A stretch of DNA of 64,000 nt from NCBI GenBank assembly GCA_038496675.1, contig CM076662.1:14700719-14764718 (forward strand). The letters run 5' to 3'. The notes beneath the pieces are model-generated. The model did not search any database, was not told the DNA's origin, and saw nothing but the letters and a program-made list of their open reading frames with translations. Of the stretch, positions 1 through 11,974 are shown one piece after another (positions within the stretch are counted from its first letter, which is position 1; each line of letters begins with the position of its first letter). This stretch comes from Rachycentron canadum (taxonomy: Eukaryota; Chordata; Actinopteri; Carangiformes; Rachycentridae). A program made the translations under genes and the position numbers.

Positions 1-993
1 TACTAACTAGTAGAGACACATGATGCGCATTGTGTTTTGTACTTCTAGTGTAGATGAATTTGTTGTAAATGACATGTGCGGTGTAAGTCCCTCTGAGCCC
101 TCTCCTTTTCCCATTTTTCCCTTAATTTCCCCTCAGCTCTCGTCTGTGGCCTCCGTCGCTGCCCTTCCTCCTTCACACTCTATCCCTCCTTTCCTTCCTC
201 TACATCCCTCGCTTTGAGGCACCACTGAGCAATCCAGTCACTGGGGTTACCTTGGAAGAGAGCCTCCCTCGCTCTCTCTCTCTCCCTATTTTTTGTGTCC
301 CTCTCACTCTTTTTCTTACCCTCTCTCCCATTTCCTGACTCTACCAGAACAATAAGCCCCATTGTCAGAAAATGGATCCCAGACAGGACCACAGCAGGCA
401 GAAGATTCTTTTTCATTTGAAAGAATTGAATAGTCTACTATGGTTATGTAACCAAAGAAGGAGAAAGTGTGGGCGAGAGAGGGAGGGAAAAGAGAAATAG
501 GACACTGTTTCCTCAGTACCTTATGAAAACTACAGAGGATAAACTCTGAGCAGATGCCAGGTTTACCTTGTTGTCATTGCTTAGTTGTGAGATTGGATTT
601 GATCCTTTTGCTTTTAAATCTACTGCGTTGTGTGGCTTTACAGCATTTTGAAAATGATGCAGTGTAGTATGGCCTACTAAATCACAGATTACCACTATAA
701 CATTTAACAAACTTCACATGCTACTGTTTGAATTACTCATTGCTTAGAAAATATGGATATTAAATGTTCAATATGCGGATACATTTTTACTGCATTAAGA
801 CAACCACACCCATTTTCTAAATGAAGCCACAATTTTTAACTAAGGTGTTTGGCTGCATGTATCTCTGGTGACTGTCATGGATAGTTTCCACTTTGACCTA
901 CATTTTAGTTTTGGACTCAACAGTGTTTTTTAATGAAAGAAAACTGGAGTACTGGTGATAAACATCAAGGGTAATTTTTGTCCATTGATCTAG
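1..993. other. No gene recognised; probably intron or upstream flank
   Basis: I see no convincing coding exon here. The stretch holds pyrimidine-rich DNA (about 90-330) and AT-rich DNA. A short splice-site-bounded stretch at about 47-78 does not join in phase to the exon at 994, so it was not used. The region is probably an intron of the plus-strand gene that becomes visible at 994. Confidence 0.4.
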
Positions 994-1374
994 GACTGTC
1001 CTTATGGAGGAATCTGAAGTGCTGAGCAGACTGGCAAAGCATTTCAAGGTAAGAAGAACAGCATGGAAAACTGCCAATTACCAAATGAATCCTCAGTCTT
1101 CTCTGGTTTTCAGCTCACATAGCGATAGTGATCTAAATCCTAAATTATCCCTAATTATTTATGGGAAACAAAGCCTAAAGTGTTTAATGGATTGATATTC
1201 AGTCGAAATCAGAATCCATGTAATCATCCTCAGTTATCAAGCTATGCTTGTACTTGGAATTCTGGATGGCCTATTAAGTTTACAGTATATGTATAGTATG
1301 ATTTTTTCCAATAATAATCTTATTTACTAAACCCCTTAAATCATGATTTTACCCTCAAATTTCCCTAAAAGTAG

Positions 1375-1427
<53 letters not shown>

Positions 1428-1448
1428 TGATTTCGACTGAAAAAAGTA

Positions 1449-1506
<58 letters not shown>

Positions 1507-4500
1507 TACTTTTTTAGTCATTTATTTAGTTTGAATCCCTCTTTGGTTTCCCACAGGTAAATCTACTTACTCTGTATTGGCACCAAAACCCTGCCAAGGC
1601 ATCCATTTACAAACACTCATACACACACAAACAAAAACTTGCACGCACACACAGAAAGCCTGCAAGGGCTCAGTCTAAGCTTGTTTTTCCATCTGTCTGG
1701 CCAAGAGCTTTGCAGTGCTGAGTAAGAGCTATCTTCTTCCAATTGCTCAAATGGCTTCCTACATACATACACATACAATTAAACATGAGGACTCACACAC
1801 ACAAAGAAACACACATGCATGCATGCCTAAAGTCTGGTTACACTGTCATGCTTGTCTGGCATTATGAGAGAAACAGAGGGTGAGTTAGTTAGAGGCCAGA
1901 TGTAGGACTTTTCTGCAGACCAGATGTGGGAGTTATCTCTCTTTACCTTCTGTGTGTGTGTATGTGTGTGACCGTCTGGCAGTGTAACATTGCCAGTCCA
2001 CATGGAAACAAAAAATAAAATAGGAATGGGTACCATGAGAAAAAAACACCCACTATCAATACACCTCCAAAGTCTATGCTTAGTGTAAGCAAAAAAACTG
2101 GGTGTAGGAGAGTGAAACAATTATTATAGACAAGTGGTCACTGTCTGCTGTGTGAGCAGGTAGGATGAAGCCATGTCTCAGAGCATGACAACCTGTGCTT
2201 AAATGAGCCTCTTGTGCACTGCCTGTAGTAGCTACATGGTGGATGATGCTGATGGGATGTAAGGCATCATTGCCACACTGACTGATAATTCATCAGTCTT
2301 TGGAAGGGAGGACACTGAAAATAGCCCTGAGGATCCTCTGTGCGATTTTTAGTTTTTAACAAAAGTCTAATTATCATTCATGTTATGTTCAAGGCTTCGT
2401 CTAGACATACCTGCAGTTATAATGGAACAGAGAATGATGGGAGGCTTAATAGAGGAGCTAATGAGGACTAAAGCCATGGTTTGCAGTTCTAACCTTTTAT
2501 ACTGAATGACTATAGCTTTACATCTTTTCCTCCCTCAAAAAAAAGGCAAATAGACAAATGAGACATATCATACACTATTTAAATTTGTTTTATTAAACAA
2601 CAATGTCAATATAAATCACAGATCCACTACTTCAAATTTCCAGTACTTCAAAATGTTTGAAGGAATAAAGGAATTTGGATTCTGATCCAAATTTGAAGAT
2701 TTTACACAGAGTGAGAAACAAAGCAGAAAAAACATCTGAAGTTTCCAACTCAAAATTACATTTTTAGACCACGATTGTCAACATCTGTTTTGTAGTTTTC
2801 AAGGCATGTCATAATTAGCCACATCTTTTGAAGTTTCTGTTGTTTGTGCCAGTAATTAACTGTAAAATGAGAAGAAAATGTGGTAAATGTCAAGAATTAT
2901 TGCGTCAGTGTGTATAAGTGATAAGTGCCTTGCCTGAGGAGTGTCAAGAGCATGTCTGACACAGCTGAGTCTGCTATTGATTTAGTGTTATTCCATGCAG
3001 TTAAATTATCTAGTTTTAAAAACAGCTATTAACCGGAGACATATTTGGCTTTTAGAGGATGATACAGTTATGATTAAATCCCCCCCTTTTTAGAGTATCA
3101 TATAGCAGTTAGTCAGTTGCTTCTGTAATGACTCACTGTCTCTGAGCAGGAGGGAGATTCAGAACACACGGACTGTTGTTTAAAGTGTTTCTTAAGTGTA
3201 AAGTTCCCTTCCCCCCACAGGCTACAGAAGACCATTTTTCAAATATCCTGACTCAGAAAAAAAAGCACAGGCTGCACCGTCACTGTACTTTAACTGTTAA
3301 TAAGTAAATATCCTCCAAACCCGTAGAGTGGACTCTGCTGGGTGGGTTAGTGGCATGAAGGCTCTCATCTCTGCTTAGTTATTTAATCTTAAGGCCAGAG
3401 TGAGCTCTCTCCATTATTCTCTATTCTTGGCAATATATTGAGCCTGTTCCCAAGTTAAAGTCATCTTGGCTAACTTGTTGTTCAGTGCAATGTTTTACAT
3501 TAGACCTGCCTCCTTTCAAACAGCAACGCCTGCCTTAGTTCAGTGACAATGTCCTTGCTTTCACTTTTTATGTATAACTCCAATGTTGTAATATGCTTAA
3601 GACTCATTTCTGCAGGCGAGTGTTATATATCCAGCAGTGCCAATATCCAGATGTACTTCTGGAAGTGGTTTACATGAATGCATCTGAATTTTCCTTTTCA
3701 GTTCAGTTAAGAAGAGCCAAGCCATGGGTCCAGCCTTTGAAAGCTTCAGTTAGAGCTGTAGACACTCTCTGTTTTTCATGAATTGTGTTATTAGTTGTCC
3801 TTTCTCAGTTCAAGAGCAACACAACTTTCCTCATGCTGTGATTTTTGCTGTGGGTTGGGATTTTGTTGCTGAATAGGTATGTCTGGTTGTTCTTTTGTTG
3901 GTCTTAATGTGAGGTGGACTAATATGACTAATGTCAGGGCAAGCAGCAACTTCCATGTTCTGTGTTTTGAATTGGCAGCACCAGGGTGCAACCACAACGC
4001 TGCGACTCCCAGACAACTCCAATGGTACCAGGCTGCAAACCAGAGGCCACTGCTGTCGATCCTCGTATTATCTCAACTCCCAGCTAAACAGACTAGTGTT
4101 GTAGTTGAGATTCACAATGAAACAGCAGTTAGCTAGAGCATGGTCAGCTTCTGCATTTTCATGCATTTTCCAAAATGTATTGTATAAAACTGGTTATATT
4201 ATACCAAAACAACTTCACAATTACAACAGTTTATACATAGTCAGATGTCTGCATAAGCTGACCCAACTGAATAAAACTTCTTGACTATCTATCTGTTTCT
4301 GGTTTTGCATCAGCTGAGGGAAATGTTTTGTGTTCGCTCCGCTGTGGGTGGATTTGGGCACATAAAAAAATAATGACAATAACATATAAGCTGTCCAAAA
4401 ATATTAGCAAGTCAGCACCATGGTAATGTGTTCAAACCCCACATGGACCACAAAACCTATTTTTAGAGTGTGTGTGCTTTACAGTTGTTTAGGATTTCAG

Positions 4501-4944
4501 TCACTTTGCTGTGCACATAATTTGTCTGCAGCTCTGAGAGACAGCACTAGGAGGTTTAGGTTTGAAACCCACTGAGAAAACAGACCAAAAATATATGTTT
4601 TAAGTGTCAGTCTCCAGGTCCATGGGTACATTTGGTTGTGTGTGTGTTAGAGTGTCTATGCTTGTGTGTGTTTGATTGTGTAATGTGCTATATAGTCTGT
4701 GGTTACTATAAAGACTCTCCATTAGCGCTTGTGATCGTGAAAAATGAGGAGAGACTGCCAATCATTCACACAAAAACACACACATAGAGACGCACTTTTC
4801 AATCAGGTCTTTGGTTTTGTAAGCTATGGAAATACATACACAAACACACATGTGCACACACTGAGTGCTATGGTTTTCATTGGTCTGGATATTGATGTTT
4901 GAGGCCAAATTATCATGGAACACTGCTGCTCAATCGTTTAGTGG

Positions 4945-4984
<40 letters not shown>

Positions 4985-7289
4985 ACACACACATACACAC
5001 ACACACACACACATTCCTTTCCTCAGTCTCCCTGTTATTTTTATCTGTTTTCCTTGTTCCTTCGCTATTTCCACAGGCTCGTCATTTCATGATTTACATT
5101 GTAAACTCTAAATGCATGTTTAACATAAACTCTTCCCCTCTGCGATTTCTGTCACTTGCAGAGAAATATTAAACAAAGGTGCAGGAGTCAATGTGAATTT
5201 GTTAAATCAGAAACTACACTTGCAGGTGAGTCCATACACCCACACTTTGATGTTTGCTGCCACCTGGTGGCCCAGTATTATTTCACGCATGGTGCCTGAG
5301 GAGATTACTGTCTCCTTCATGTGCAATTTAATCTTAAACTCAATGAATACATTTATTGATGAAACATATATGCTGATAGTTTGAACCACCCTCCATTAGC
5401 TGGTAAAACGTTTTCTAAGATAGAGAATCTTCATGGTGCTGATGGATAAAACTGACCTTATTTACACTATTCAACAAATAGTGCTCGCTTTTTCACTTAT
5501 CCTCAAGGTTGTTGTCAGACTTGGACAGAAAATATATGACAGTTTGTTTCAATAACACTTCACATGGAAAGTTTCAATGATTTTGGACTCAAATCTCAGT
5601 TCCAGTTATGTTTGTTTATGTCTAGAGTTGAGAGAGCTAAGAGGAGTCATACAAATGGACTTGGAGCTTTACCCCTCTTCGTTTTCTGCTTCACCCCCAG
5701 CCTCACCTCCTCTCCCTGTTAAGGAATTGAAAAACAGGTTCAGGTTTGTGTGTTTTGTCACTGTTACAACCCCCCAAAAGGCTTTATTTAATAATAATAA
5801 CTTTTATTTGTATAGATCTTCTTTGACACAGAAAAATAAAATCACATAAATTACATAAAATAATATTTAATACAATAATAATAAAATATATAATATTAAG
5901 TCCAGGAGATATAAAATCATATGTCAGTGAAAGGTGCACTTTTAGCTGATAGTTTAAAAGAAAAACATTAGAATTGGATGAAATGAATTATGACTTTTTG
6001 TTTAACAGAGGGAGTGCTCTGAAACTACACAGATCCTTCAAATAGCTGCTTCACATTTGCTTATGATCTGTGCCTTCTCATTCCTTTCAACCTCTCTGGA
6101 TGTAATTGCAATGTTACTGTATGATTTTTTCTCAAACTTTTTTTTTGATTATGCATAAAAATGTTTCTCAATCAGATTAATATTCTAATTCCTGTCCTCC
6201 AGACTGTCAACAGGACAAAGGGCCTCAGATGAGACTCTGCAAGCTTTAAATGCTACATCAGCGTTAAGACCACATCCACCTCCTCCTCAATGCCATCCTA
6301 ACCCCAGGCCACCAGCCGGGCCTCCTCTCACTAAGACCCCTGTATCTGTCAAACCACTTCATTCTTCCTCATCATCCAGGACTCGTGATCAGCATAGAAG
6401 CCCATTAATCTCAATTAAATCAAGTGAAACACCTTCCAACAACAAGATCACTACTTCCAGATTTGTGAGCAGCCACTTCACTGATCAGATGATGCTTAAG
6501 AGTGAATACCTCTGTAGTCTTTCTCTAGAGCAAGAAAGTGCTGGTCTCCACTGCAGGCCCTCATCATCTAGTGCTAGTTTCCAAATAAAAACTCAAAGAA
6601 ACTCACCTGTCCATGAAGCCCATCTGTCATCCCATCGCAGTATTCACGGCCTGAGCAGAGAGCATGATTTGTCACCACAGAGGGAGAGAGAAAGCAGCTC
6701 TGTCTGGAGGTCAAGAAACATCAATACTACCTCCTCACCCATTCCAGGTCTCAGCCCTCTAAGCGAATCAGGCAGTTACAGCAACAGTAGTACTGGTCAT
6801 TTTGAATCAGCAACTGGGAAATCAAAGACACAGACTGGGCAAAAGAAAAGTACCTGTGGAGGCGGTTTAGTGTCAGCAACAGTGCAGGTAGATAATGACA
6901 GAGGGACAAGTACTTCTGAGAGTTTTAATTCTTCCGTCATGTCTGAAACTGGGAGCGCTTATTTAAAAAGTGGTGACAGGAGGAACAGCAGTCAAAATGA
7001 TAGAAACACAAATGGTCATCTTGGGAAGGATATCATCCTAAAGCAAAGCCCTAGTAGCCTCCGTGTGACAGATCACTCCTCAAATCATTCAGAAAACAGT
7101 GTTGAACAGGAACAGGCCAAATGTACTCAGCCAGCTCCTCTGCAGTTTGATGGACAATTTTTTATGTCTCCCAAAAGACCACATAGGGGCACTACAAGTC
7201 AGCCAAAAAGCATCCAAGAGGCAACGACACAGTCGGAGTTTATCCCTAAGTTTTATCAGCCTGTACCTCCGGCAAGAGTGTTGACATAA
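994..7289 (+). CDS. Unidentified serine-rich protein, C-terminal exons (5' end not resolved)
   Basis: I do not recognise this protein. Four exons join in phase with AG/GT borders: 994-1048, 5162-5225, 5626-5737 and 6203-7289, the last ending at a TAA. The first three encode a charged, helix-prone part (MEESEVLSRLAKHF, then AELRELRGVIQMDLELYP), which could be a short coiled coil. The long last exon encodes about 360 residues of low-complexity sequence rich in Ser, Thr, Asn, Gln and Pro, with a PHPPPP run. It ends FYQPVPPARVLT, and a short patch QFDGQFFMSPKRP near the end may be a conserved motif. It is probably disordered and may be cytoskeletal, centrosomal or a scaffold, but that is a guess. 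AATAAA signals lie at 7306-7311 and 7767-7772. The last exon is the most secure part. The 994-1048 exon is less certain, and exons further upstream must exist. Confidence 0.6.
1198..1515. repeat. Nested inverted repeats around (TC)n(TA)n and (AT)n tracts
   Basis: An 18-base sequence at 1198-1215 recurs as a perfect inverted copy at 1424-1441. Directly after it, 13 bases at 1441-1453 pair perfectly with 1503-1515 around a pure AT tract (about 1453-1500). A TC/TA microsatellite fills about 1377-1424. The outer arms resemble the ends of a 244-bp MITE-like element, but I see no clear target duplication. It lies in an intron of the plus-strand gene. Confidence 0.7.
4946..5014. repeat. (CA)n microsatellite
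   Basis: A nearly pure CA tract of about 68 bases, broken by a few ACAT units. It lies in the intron before the exon at 5162. Such tracts are abundant in fish genomes and usually polymorphic. Confidence 0.95.
5786..5895. repeat. AT-rich dispersed-repeat fragment
   Basis: An AATAATAATAA run is followed by CTTTTATTTGTATAG and further A/T-rich sequence. This resembles the ends of dispersed repeats common in fish genomes, which often read ACTTTATTTRTATAGCAC. The family cannot be assigned by eye. Confidence 0.35.
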
Positions 7290-7928
7290 GGCCAGCAGCA
7301 GATGGAATAAAAAAGTATTTATCATTGTTTTTTTAATATGTATTTGGGAGCATGATGAGTTAATGTTAGTTGCTCAGATTTTTTCACTCAGTGCATGTGA
7401 AGCATTAATTGAAAAACCTGAATTCTGAATTTCCAAGGACAATGATTTGAGTGTTTTGAATTGCATGAGATTCTAATATAAAATATGATATGAATATATC
7501 TTATTAAGACAGTGATAACAATAGCATAATACTGTTACCTTTTCCAAGCAGACATTTTGGCATGACCTAGCTGAAAACCACAGGTTCGCTTGATCAGAAT
7601 TTATTTTATCAGCTTTACTAGTTTCAGGATATCTGCCATGAATAAAATCTACTCCAGGACCTTGACTCAAAGCAGTTTTTATTTATACCATGTTTATGTT
7701 ATTTCTTACTATGACGGGTCCAAATTCTATATGTTGCCAGGGATATGAATATGTGAAATGTGGTGCAATAAACAAGCATTTTATGAACTCCTACATGACA
7801 GAGGAACACCTTAAATGCCTTTAATGTAGAGTCATTAACAGAGCATGTTTCCAGACAATAGGGTGCAGTGTACATTGTCCAGAATTATCTGCAAATAAGG
7901 CTAAGAACTTCCACAAGATCCTTTTTTG
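7290..7928. other. Convergent 3' region, no coding sequence
   Basis: This is the 3' UTR of the plus-strand serine-rich gene, with AATAAA at 7306-7311 and 7767-7772. It meets the probable 3' end of the minus-strand small gene. No open reading frame with coding character is visible. Confidence 0.5.
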
Positions 7929-9103
7929 TTCTCAGTGACTGCCTGGGCCAAAGTTGGGTTCAAGGAATCATCTGATGTCATGAGATTGTTTTCCTGGGGA
8001 ATACTCTTAATGTCTCTTCTGTCAGAATCGAAACAACAATCTGATGCAGTATAAACTAAAACAGACAGGCTTTTACTTTGAAATAATGACCTAACTAAGG
8101 CATTGTGAGCTTTTTGATCATACTGAAACGTGGCTTACTTGGTGGAGGAGCAGCTGCTGTTGTCATTTGTAAGATATCAGACATCAGGCTTGAGTCATGT
8201 GTCAGACAGAACAGGTGATGAAAGTCCAGCTCTCGAACTCTGGCCTGTAAAGCAAAAACCAACATGATTGGATATTATTAAACAGCTGCACTGATTCATG
8301 CTAACATATCCTGGATTACCTTCTACAACTTTAATGTAGCCTCAAATTGATTCTTAGTGAATATAAAGAGATATAAATTTGCCCTTGTGACCAACCGTTT
8401 TGCCCCTGACATGATCACCATGAAGACAGTGATAGTAGTTTGGGTTTCTCTGCTGTCTTCTGCTTTAATTTAGAGAATACTTTGAAGGGCTTTTAAAATA
8501 TATATTTTTTCTACACATTATCACTTAATTTATATCTCTAGATTTATCACTTAAACAAAAGCAAAAAATGTGAATTGTGAACTTTTATTTAATACCTTAG
8601 ACTATTAAATAAAAGTTCATGTTAACTGTGTTTGTCTTACTAGTGTGACTACATAAGAATGAAGCATCAAAAAGGACACAGTCTCTCTTAAGGTTTGGTC
8701 TTCAGCCACCCAAAGACATGTGTTACTCATATTTCTGCTCCTGGATCTACTACACAAGGCTAGATTACAGGTGGATATCTGCCCTCAGGCTCCAAGCCCT
8801 CCAGGGGACCTGAGGCTCCAGGTTTGTATTATTTTTGATTAACTCAACTGAAATAATTGCATGTGAAGTAAACAAACCCTCAGGCTGTCTTCTCAATTTT
8901 AACCTGATCTTTCTGTGTTTGCTGATATTTAACTGTCAAAATGAGATTTAATACCTAAGTTTATAACAGCATCAGGATCAGAAGACGATGAATACACAGC
9001 CTTTATACCTAAGAAGACAACAATACCTGGAGAAGAAGCAAAGCCATCTTTGGGCCCTCCCTGATGACATAGACCTCACATGCACCCGTTAAAGCCATGT
9101 TTG
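7929..9103 (-). CDS. Possible small unrecognised gene, exon chain uncertain
   Basis: On the minus strand an ATG in good context (AAACATGG, 9101-9103) opens a frame beginning MALTGACEVYVIREGP and ending LLLLQ at a GTATTG donor near 9028. A second exon (about 8135-8243, after a TTTACAG acceptor) continues in phase as ARVRELDFHHLFCLTHDSSL to a run AAAPPP and a GTAAGC donor. A third open stretch (about 7905-8013) contains MTSDDSLNPTLAQAVTENKK and a stop. It does not join in that frame using the visible canonical sites, and the phase-compatible joins give short different tails. A separate donor-like site near 9518 (CAAGC/GTAAGT) could end a 5' non-coding exon. I do not recognise the family. The first two exons look genuine, but the 3' end is unresolved. 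It could also be a decayed gene. Confidence 0.4.
8579..8618. repeat. Perfect 16-bp hairpin
   Basis: Bases 8579-8594 and 8603-8618 are perfect reverse complements around an 8-base spacer (CCTTAGAC). The arms are A/T-rich (GAACTTTTATTTAATA). The hairpin sits between the putative exons of the small minus-strand gene. It could be a remnant of a small inverted-repeat transposon. Confidence 0.85.
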
Positions 9104-9210
9104 ATTTTGTTTGAGCCAGCTTGATTTTTTTTTCTTTTTCTTTTTCTTCTCCAATGAGGTATTCATACTGTCTAGAACCATATGCGGGAAATTTAGATCA
9201 CTTCAAAGGT

Positions 9211-9273
9211 GATTTTATTCAAATCGACTGTACTTTAGCTCATATGAATAAAATCCTATAAGTACAGTCGATT
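9211..9273. repeat. Imperfect palindrome with a perfect 14-bp inverted repeat
   Basis: AATCGACTGTACTT at 9222-9235 is inverted perfectly at 9260-9273. A second, nested pair, GATTTTATTC (9211-9220) and GAATAAAATC, lies in shuffled order. It sits just upstream of the putative minus-strand ATG at 9103. Confidence 0.75.
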
Positions 9274-9839
9274 GGTGCAAATGTATGTAAGCAACACATA
9301 AAGTGATTCAACTGGAACCATCATAGTGGTAGATCTTGTTAGGGGCATACTGATGTTTAAAAGAGCGAAACAAACAAATTGTAGTATTGTAATGTCAGCA
9401 GTTTGACAGATATTTCCCTGAATGAACTGCAGTATACTGATCTTAGATGGGGAGCTGTAATAATAATTAATAATTTATAGTACTATCAGGCTAAATTTAA
9501 GGCAAAGACACTTACGCTTGTAACAGTTGATTCTGTGGATTCAAATGTGAACGAGCGGTGATATTTACATCAATAACTCCACAGTAAAAACTCTGATATG
9601 AAGCAGGACGTTGTCATCACTTTATTAGTAGTTTTTTTATGGGTGACCGAATAGCCAATAATAACCACGCATTTCGCCTACGTCATGTTCGGGTAACAGG
9701 AAGTGAATTACTCGCCTTCATCTTAAATGTCCTTATGTTTGAATTAAAATATATACACAGTCGATGTACCCCGCGATGTTAATCAATCATTTTAAAGATA
9801 AATCTAATTCCTTGTGGATTCATCCCACCACTACACGTT

Positions 9840-10020
9840 TGTGCGCGTTTTGATCGTGACTGGACGTCGAAAACGCCCGTTGGTGTTTTTATTTTCTCGG
9901 CTGTAGCCGGAAGTGATTTGGACGTAAACTTCGTGCTTTACTCACGCAGAGTTGAGCGTGTGAACCGAGCAGTGTTGACTCTGCTGGTCTGAGTTGGAAC
10001 CGAAAGACCCTCGCAGCAGG
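9840..10020 (+). promoter_or_regulatory. Probable promoter and non-coding exon 1 of the first them6 copy
   Basis: This is a locally GC- and CpG-richer stretch with an ETS-type site CCGGAAGT at 9907-9914. It ends in a strong donor (GCAGCAG/GTGAGT, last exon base 10020). The next matching acceptor is CACCACAG at 11247-11254, two bases before the them6 ATG, so this fits a non-coding first exon. The transcription start is not visible. Confidence 0.5.
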
Positions 10021-11254
10021 TGAGTCCTACTGGATTTGCCCAAATAAGTATTTTTGGTTTTTTTTTTTCTTTTGCTGTTTTCGAGTTTGTTTACGTTCGC
10101 CGGAAAGTTGGGCTGAAAAAACTACTCGGTACCACTTTCAACAGGTAGTTTAACTTCAAACCCGCCAGCGTTAATGCTAAGTCAAATTTAAGTCGAGATT
10201 ACTGTTCAGTTGGCGTTGCATTGATTTGCTCTCAAACAACCATGTTCGCTGGGTAAGGGGGCAGTTTTGCAGAGAGGTTTAGACATCACCTGCCTTTCCT
10301 GCAAAACCTGTTCACACATTCACGTTTCGTTAAAAATTCTTCACGTGTCCTGAAGACACAGTGGGTATATAGTTTAACTCCCTTTTAGTACAGTAAAATA
10401 AGGGAAAAAACACAGGAGGTCAACACTGTTGTCAGAAACATAAAATTAAAATATTAAAATATAAATATACCTTTTACTAAAGTGAGTAGAAACATAAACC
10501 ACATTGGATTCACTTATTGTTACTGTCTCATAGGCAAAATGAGCACAATGTAGCAATATGTGTGTAAATTGACCACATGTGTAAGAGGAAGTAATTATTT
10601 TTTGCTTGATTTTATTTCTTTTCATACAAAGTTGATGATACAAAGTCGCCTTCTCCCCATATATGTTTACTTTCAGTGCTCATGGGCCAAAAACATGCAA
10701 CATTAATAGCTGATAAACCTCAATAAATTGGCATCAGTAGAAGATAATGTAAAGACAGAATTATGGAAACATACTGGCTCATATAGACCTTATAGAGCTG
10801 CCTTAGCTTAGCTTATGTAAAGGGTAAAGTTGATTATCACATCTTTTTCTTTTATTGTTCTTGTCAACAAGTCTCATAAAGTATAGATAGAAATCTTTAA
10901 GAAAATATATGTCCCTATATGGTGAAAAAGAAAATCGTGTATTTGTTTGGGACTATTATTAGCTGCAGGTTTGGTGCACAAGTGAGTATTTATATGAAAA
11001 ATCAACACAAAGTAAGCAACGGTGCCCATGTTCACCTTAAAGATGTCTTCTTGTGCAACAGTGTGGCTCGTGTACTTTTAGTAGTTTTGAACAACAACAC
11101 AGCTCCATGGCACAGAGGCTACACCAGCTATACTTGTTAAAGGTATGAGTTAATTGTTAGTTTTGTATGTATGACACATACGTAATACTTGTTGCATTTA
11201 TAAATTATAGTAACCCTGCCGCTTGCTCTGCTCTTGTGTGTCCTTTCACCACAG
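10021..11254 (+). other. Intron of the first them6 copy (5' UTR intron)
   Basis: AT-rich sequence between the donor after 10020 and the acceptor at 11254. I see no coding exon in it. Confidence 0.5.
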
Positions 11255-11256
11255 AC

Positions 11257-11974
11257 ATGTGGTGGGTGCTGTGGGTGCTCGTCGTCTTGCTGGTCCTCTT
11301 CTGCAGTCTGGATGTGTGGTACTTCCTACGGGCAGCGGGGGTGATCCTCTGGGCGTGGTTCCAGCCTCCAGTCTTCGACATCACAGCAGAGCAGGTCCTA
11401 ACAGGCCGGGTCACTCCCCGTGATATCGACATGTGCCACATGAACAATGCTCGTTACCTCCGGGAGTGTGACTTTGCCCGCTTCTCGCTGTACACGCGTA
11501 ACGGTGTGTTCAAGGCCGTGCGAGCCCTAGGAGCTTCAATGGTTGTGGGGGCCACAACCATTCGTTACCGGAGAGCTCTGTGTATAGGTGAGGGGTACGA
11601 GCTGCGGAGTCGGATTGTCACTTGGGATGAAAAAGCCTTTTTCCTGGAACAAAGATTTGTGTCAACAAAAGACGGTTTGGTGTGCACCATCATGTACTGC
11701 AAGCAGAGTGTCATCCGCAGCAGCCCAGACAAAATCATGCAGCACCTGTGCAAAAGGAAGGTAGGAAAGGAAGATTTCTGTACAAATATACATTGCACAT
11801 TAGTAAGGTCTGAATAAATCGTTTGATCATTGAAGGGCATTGCCACTGAAGTTTTATTCTTTGCAGGTGGAGTGCCCCGAGTTTCCAGAGGACCTTCAGC
11901 ACTGGATCAGCTTCATCTCTGCCAGCAGCCAGGCTCTCAGGGCTGAGGGTGGACTAGAGGAGAAGAACAAATAA
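11257..11974 (+). CDS. them6: THEM6-like hotdog-fold protein, copy A
   Basis: Coding exons 11257-11760 and 11867-11974 give 203 aa. The start ATG lies two bases inside exon 2, after a CCACAG acceptor. THEM6 belongs to the 4HBT/thioesterase superfamily. It is a membrane-anchored protein linked to ER membrane lipids, and its own enzymatic activity is poorly established. Residues 1-35 form a hydrophobic signal anchor ending in a Trp-rich stretch. The family core follows: HMNNARYLRECDFARF (61-76), then GWDEKAF-type and EQRFVS motifs. The exon 2 tail runs ECPEFP, LQHWISF, ASSQALRAE, LEEKNK, as in mammalian THEM6. Oddity: the loop before HMNN is D-M-C-H (58-61), one residue shorter than in copy B (D-Y-M-G-H) and in human THEM6 as I recall it. 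AATAAA is at 12307-12312. Confidence 0.92.

Noticed and set aside
47..78. Possible short exon at the left edge
   Set aside because: It has splice-like borders, but its phase does not join the exon at 994 and it gives an early stop.
1343..1534. Open frame with YIYIYI and SLSLSL repeats
   Set aside because: It is a translation of the TC/TA/AT repeat tracts, not a gene.
3221..3301. Possible exon after a CCCCACAG acceptor
   Set aside because: No donor with a compatible phase follows, and the translation has no coding character.
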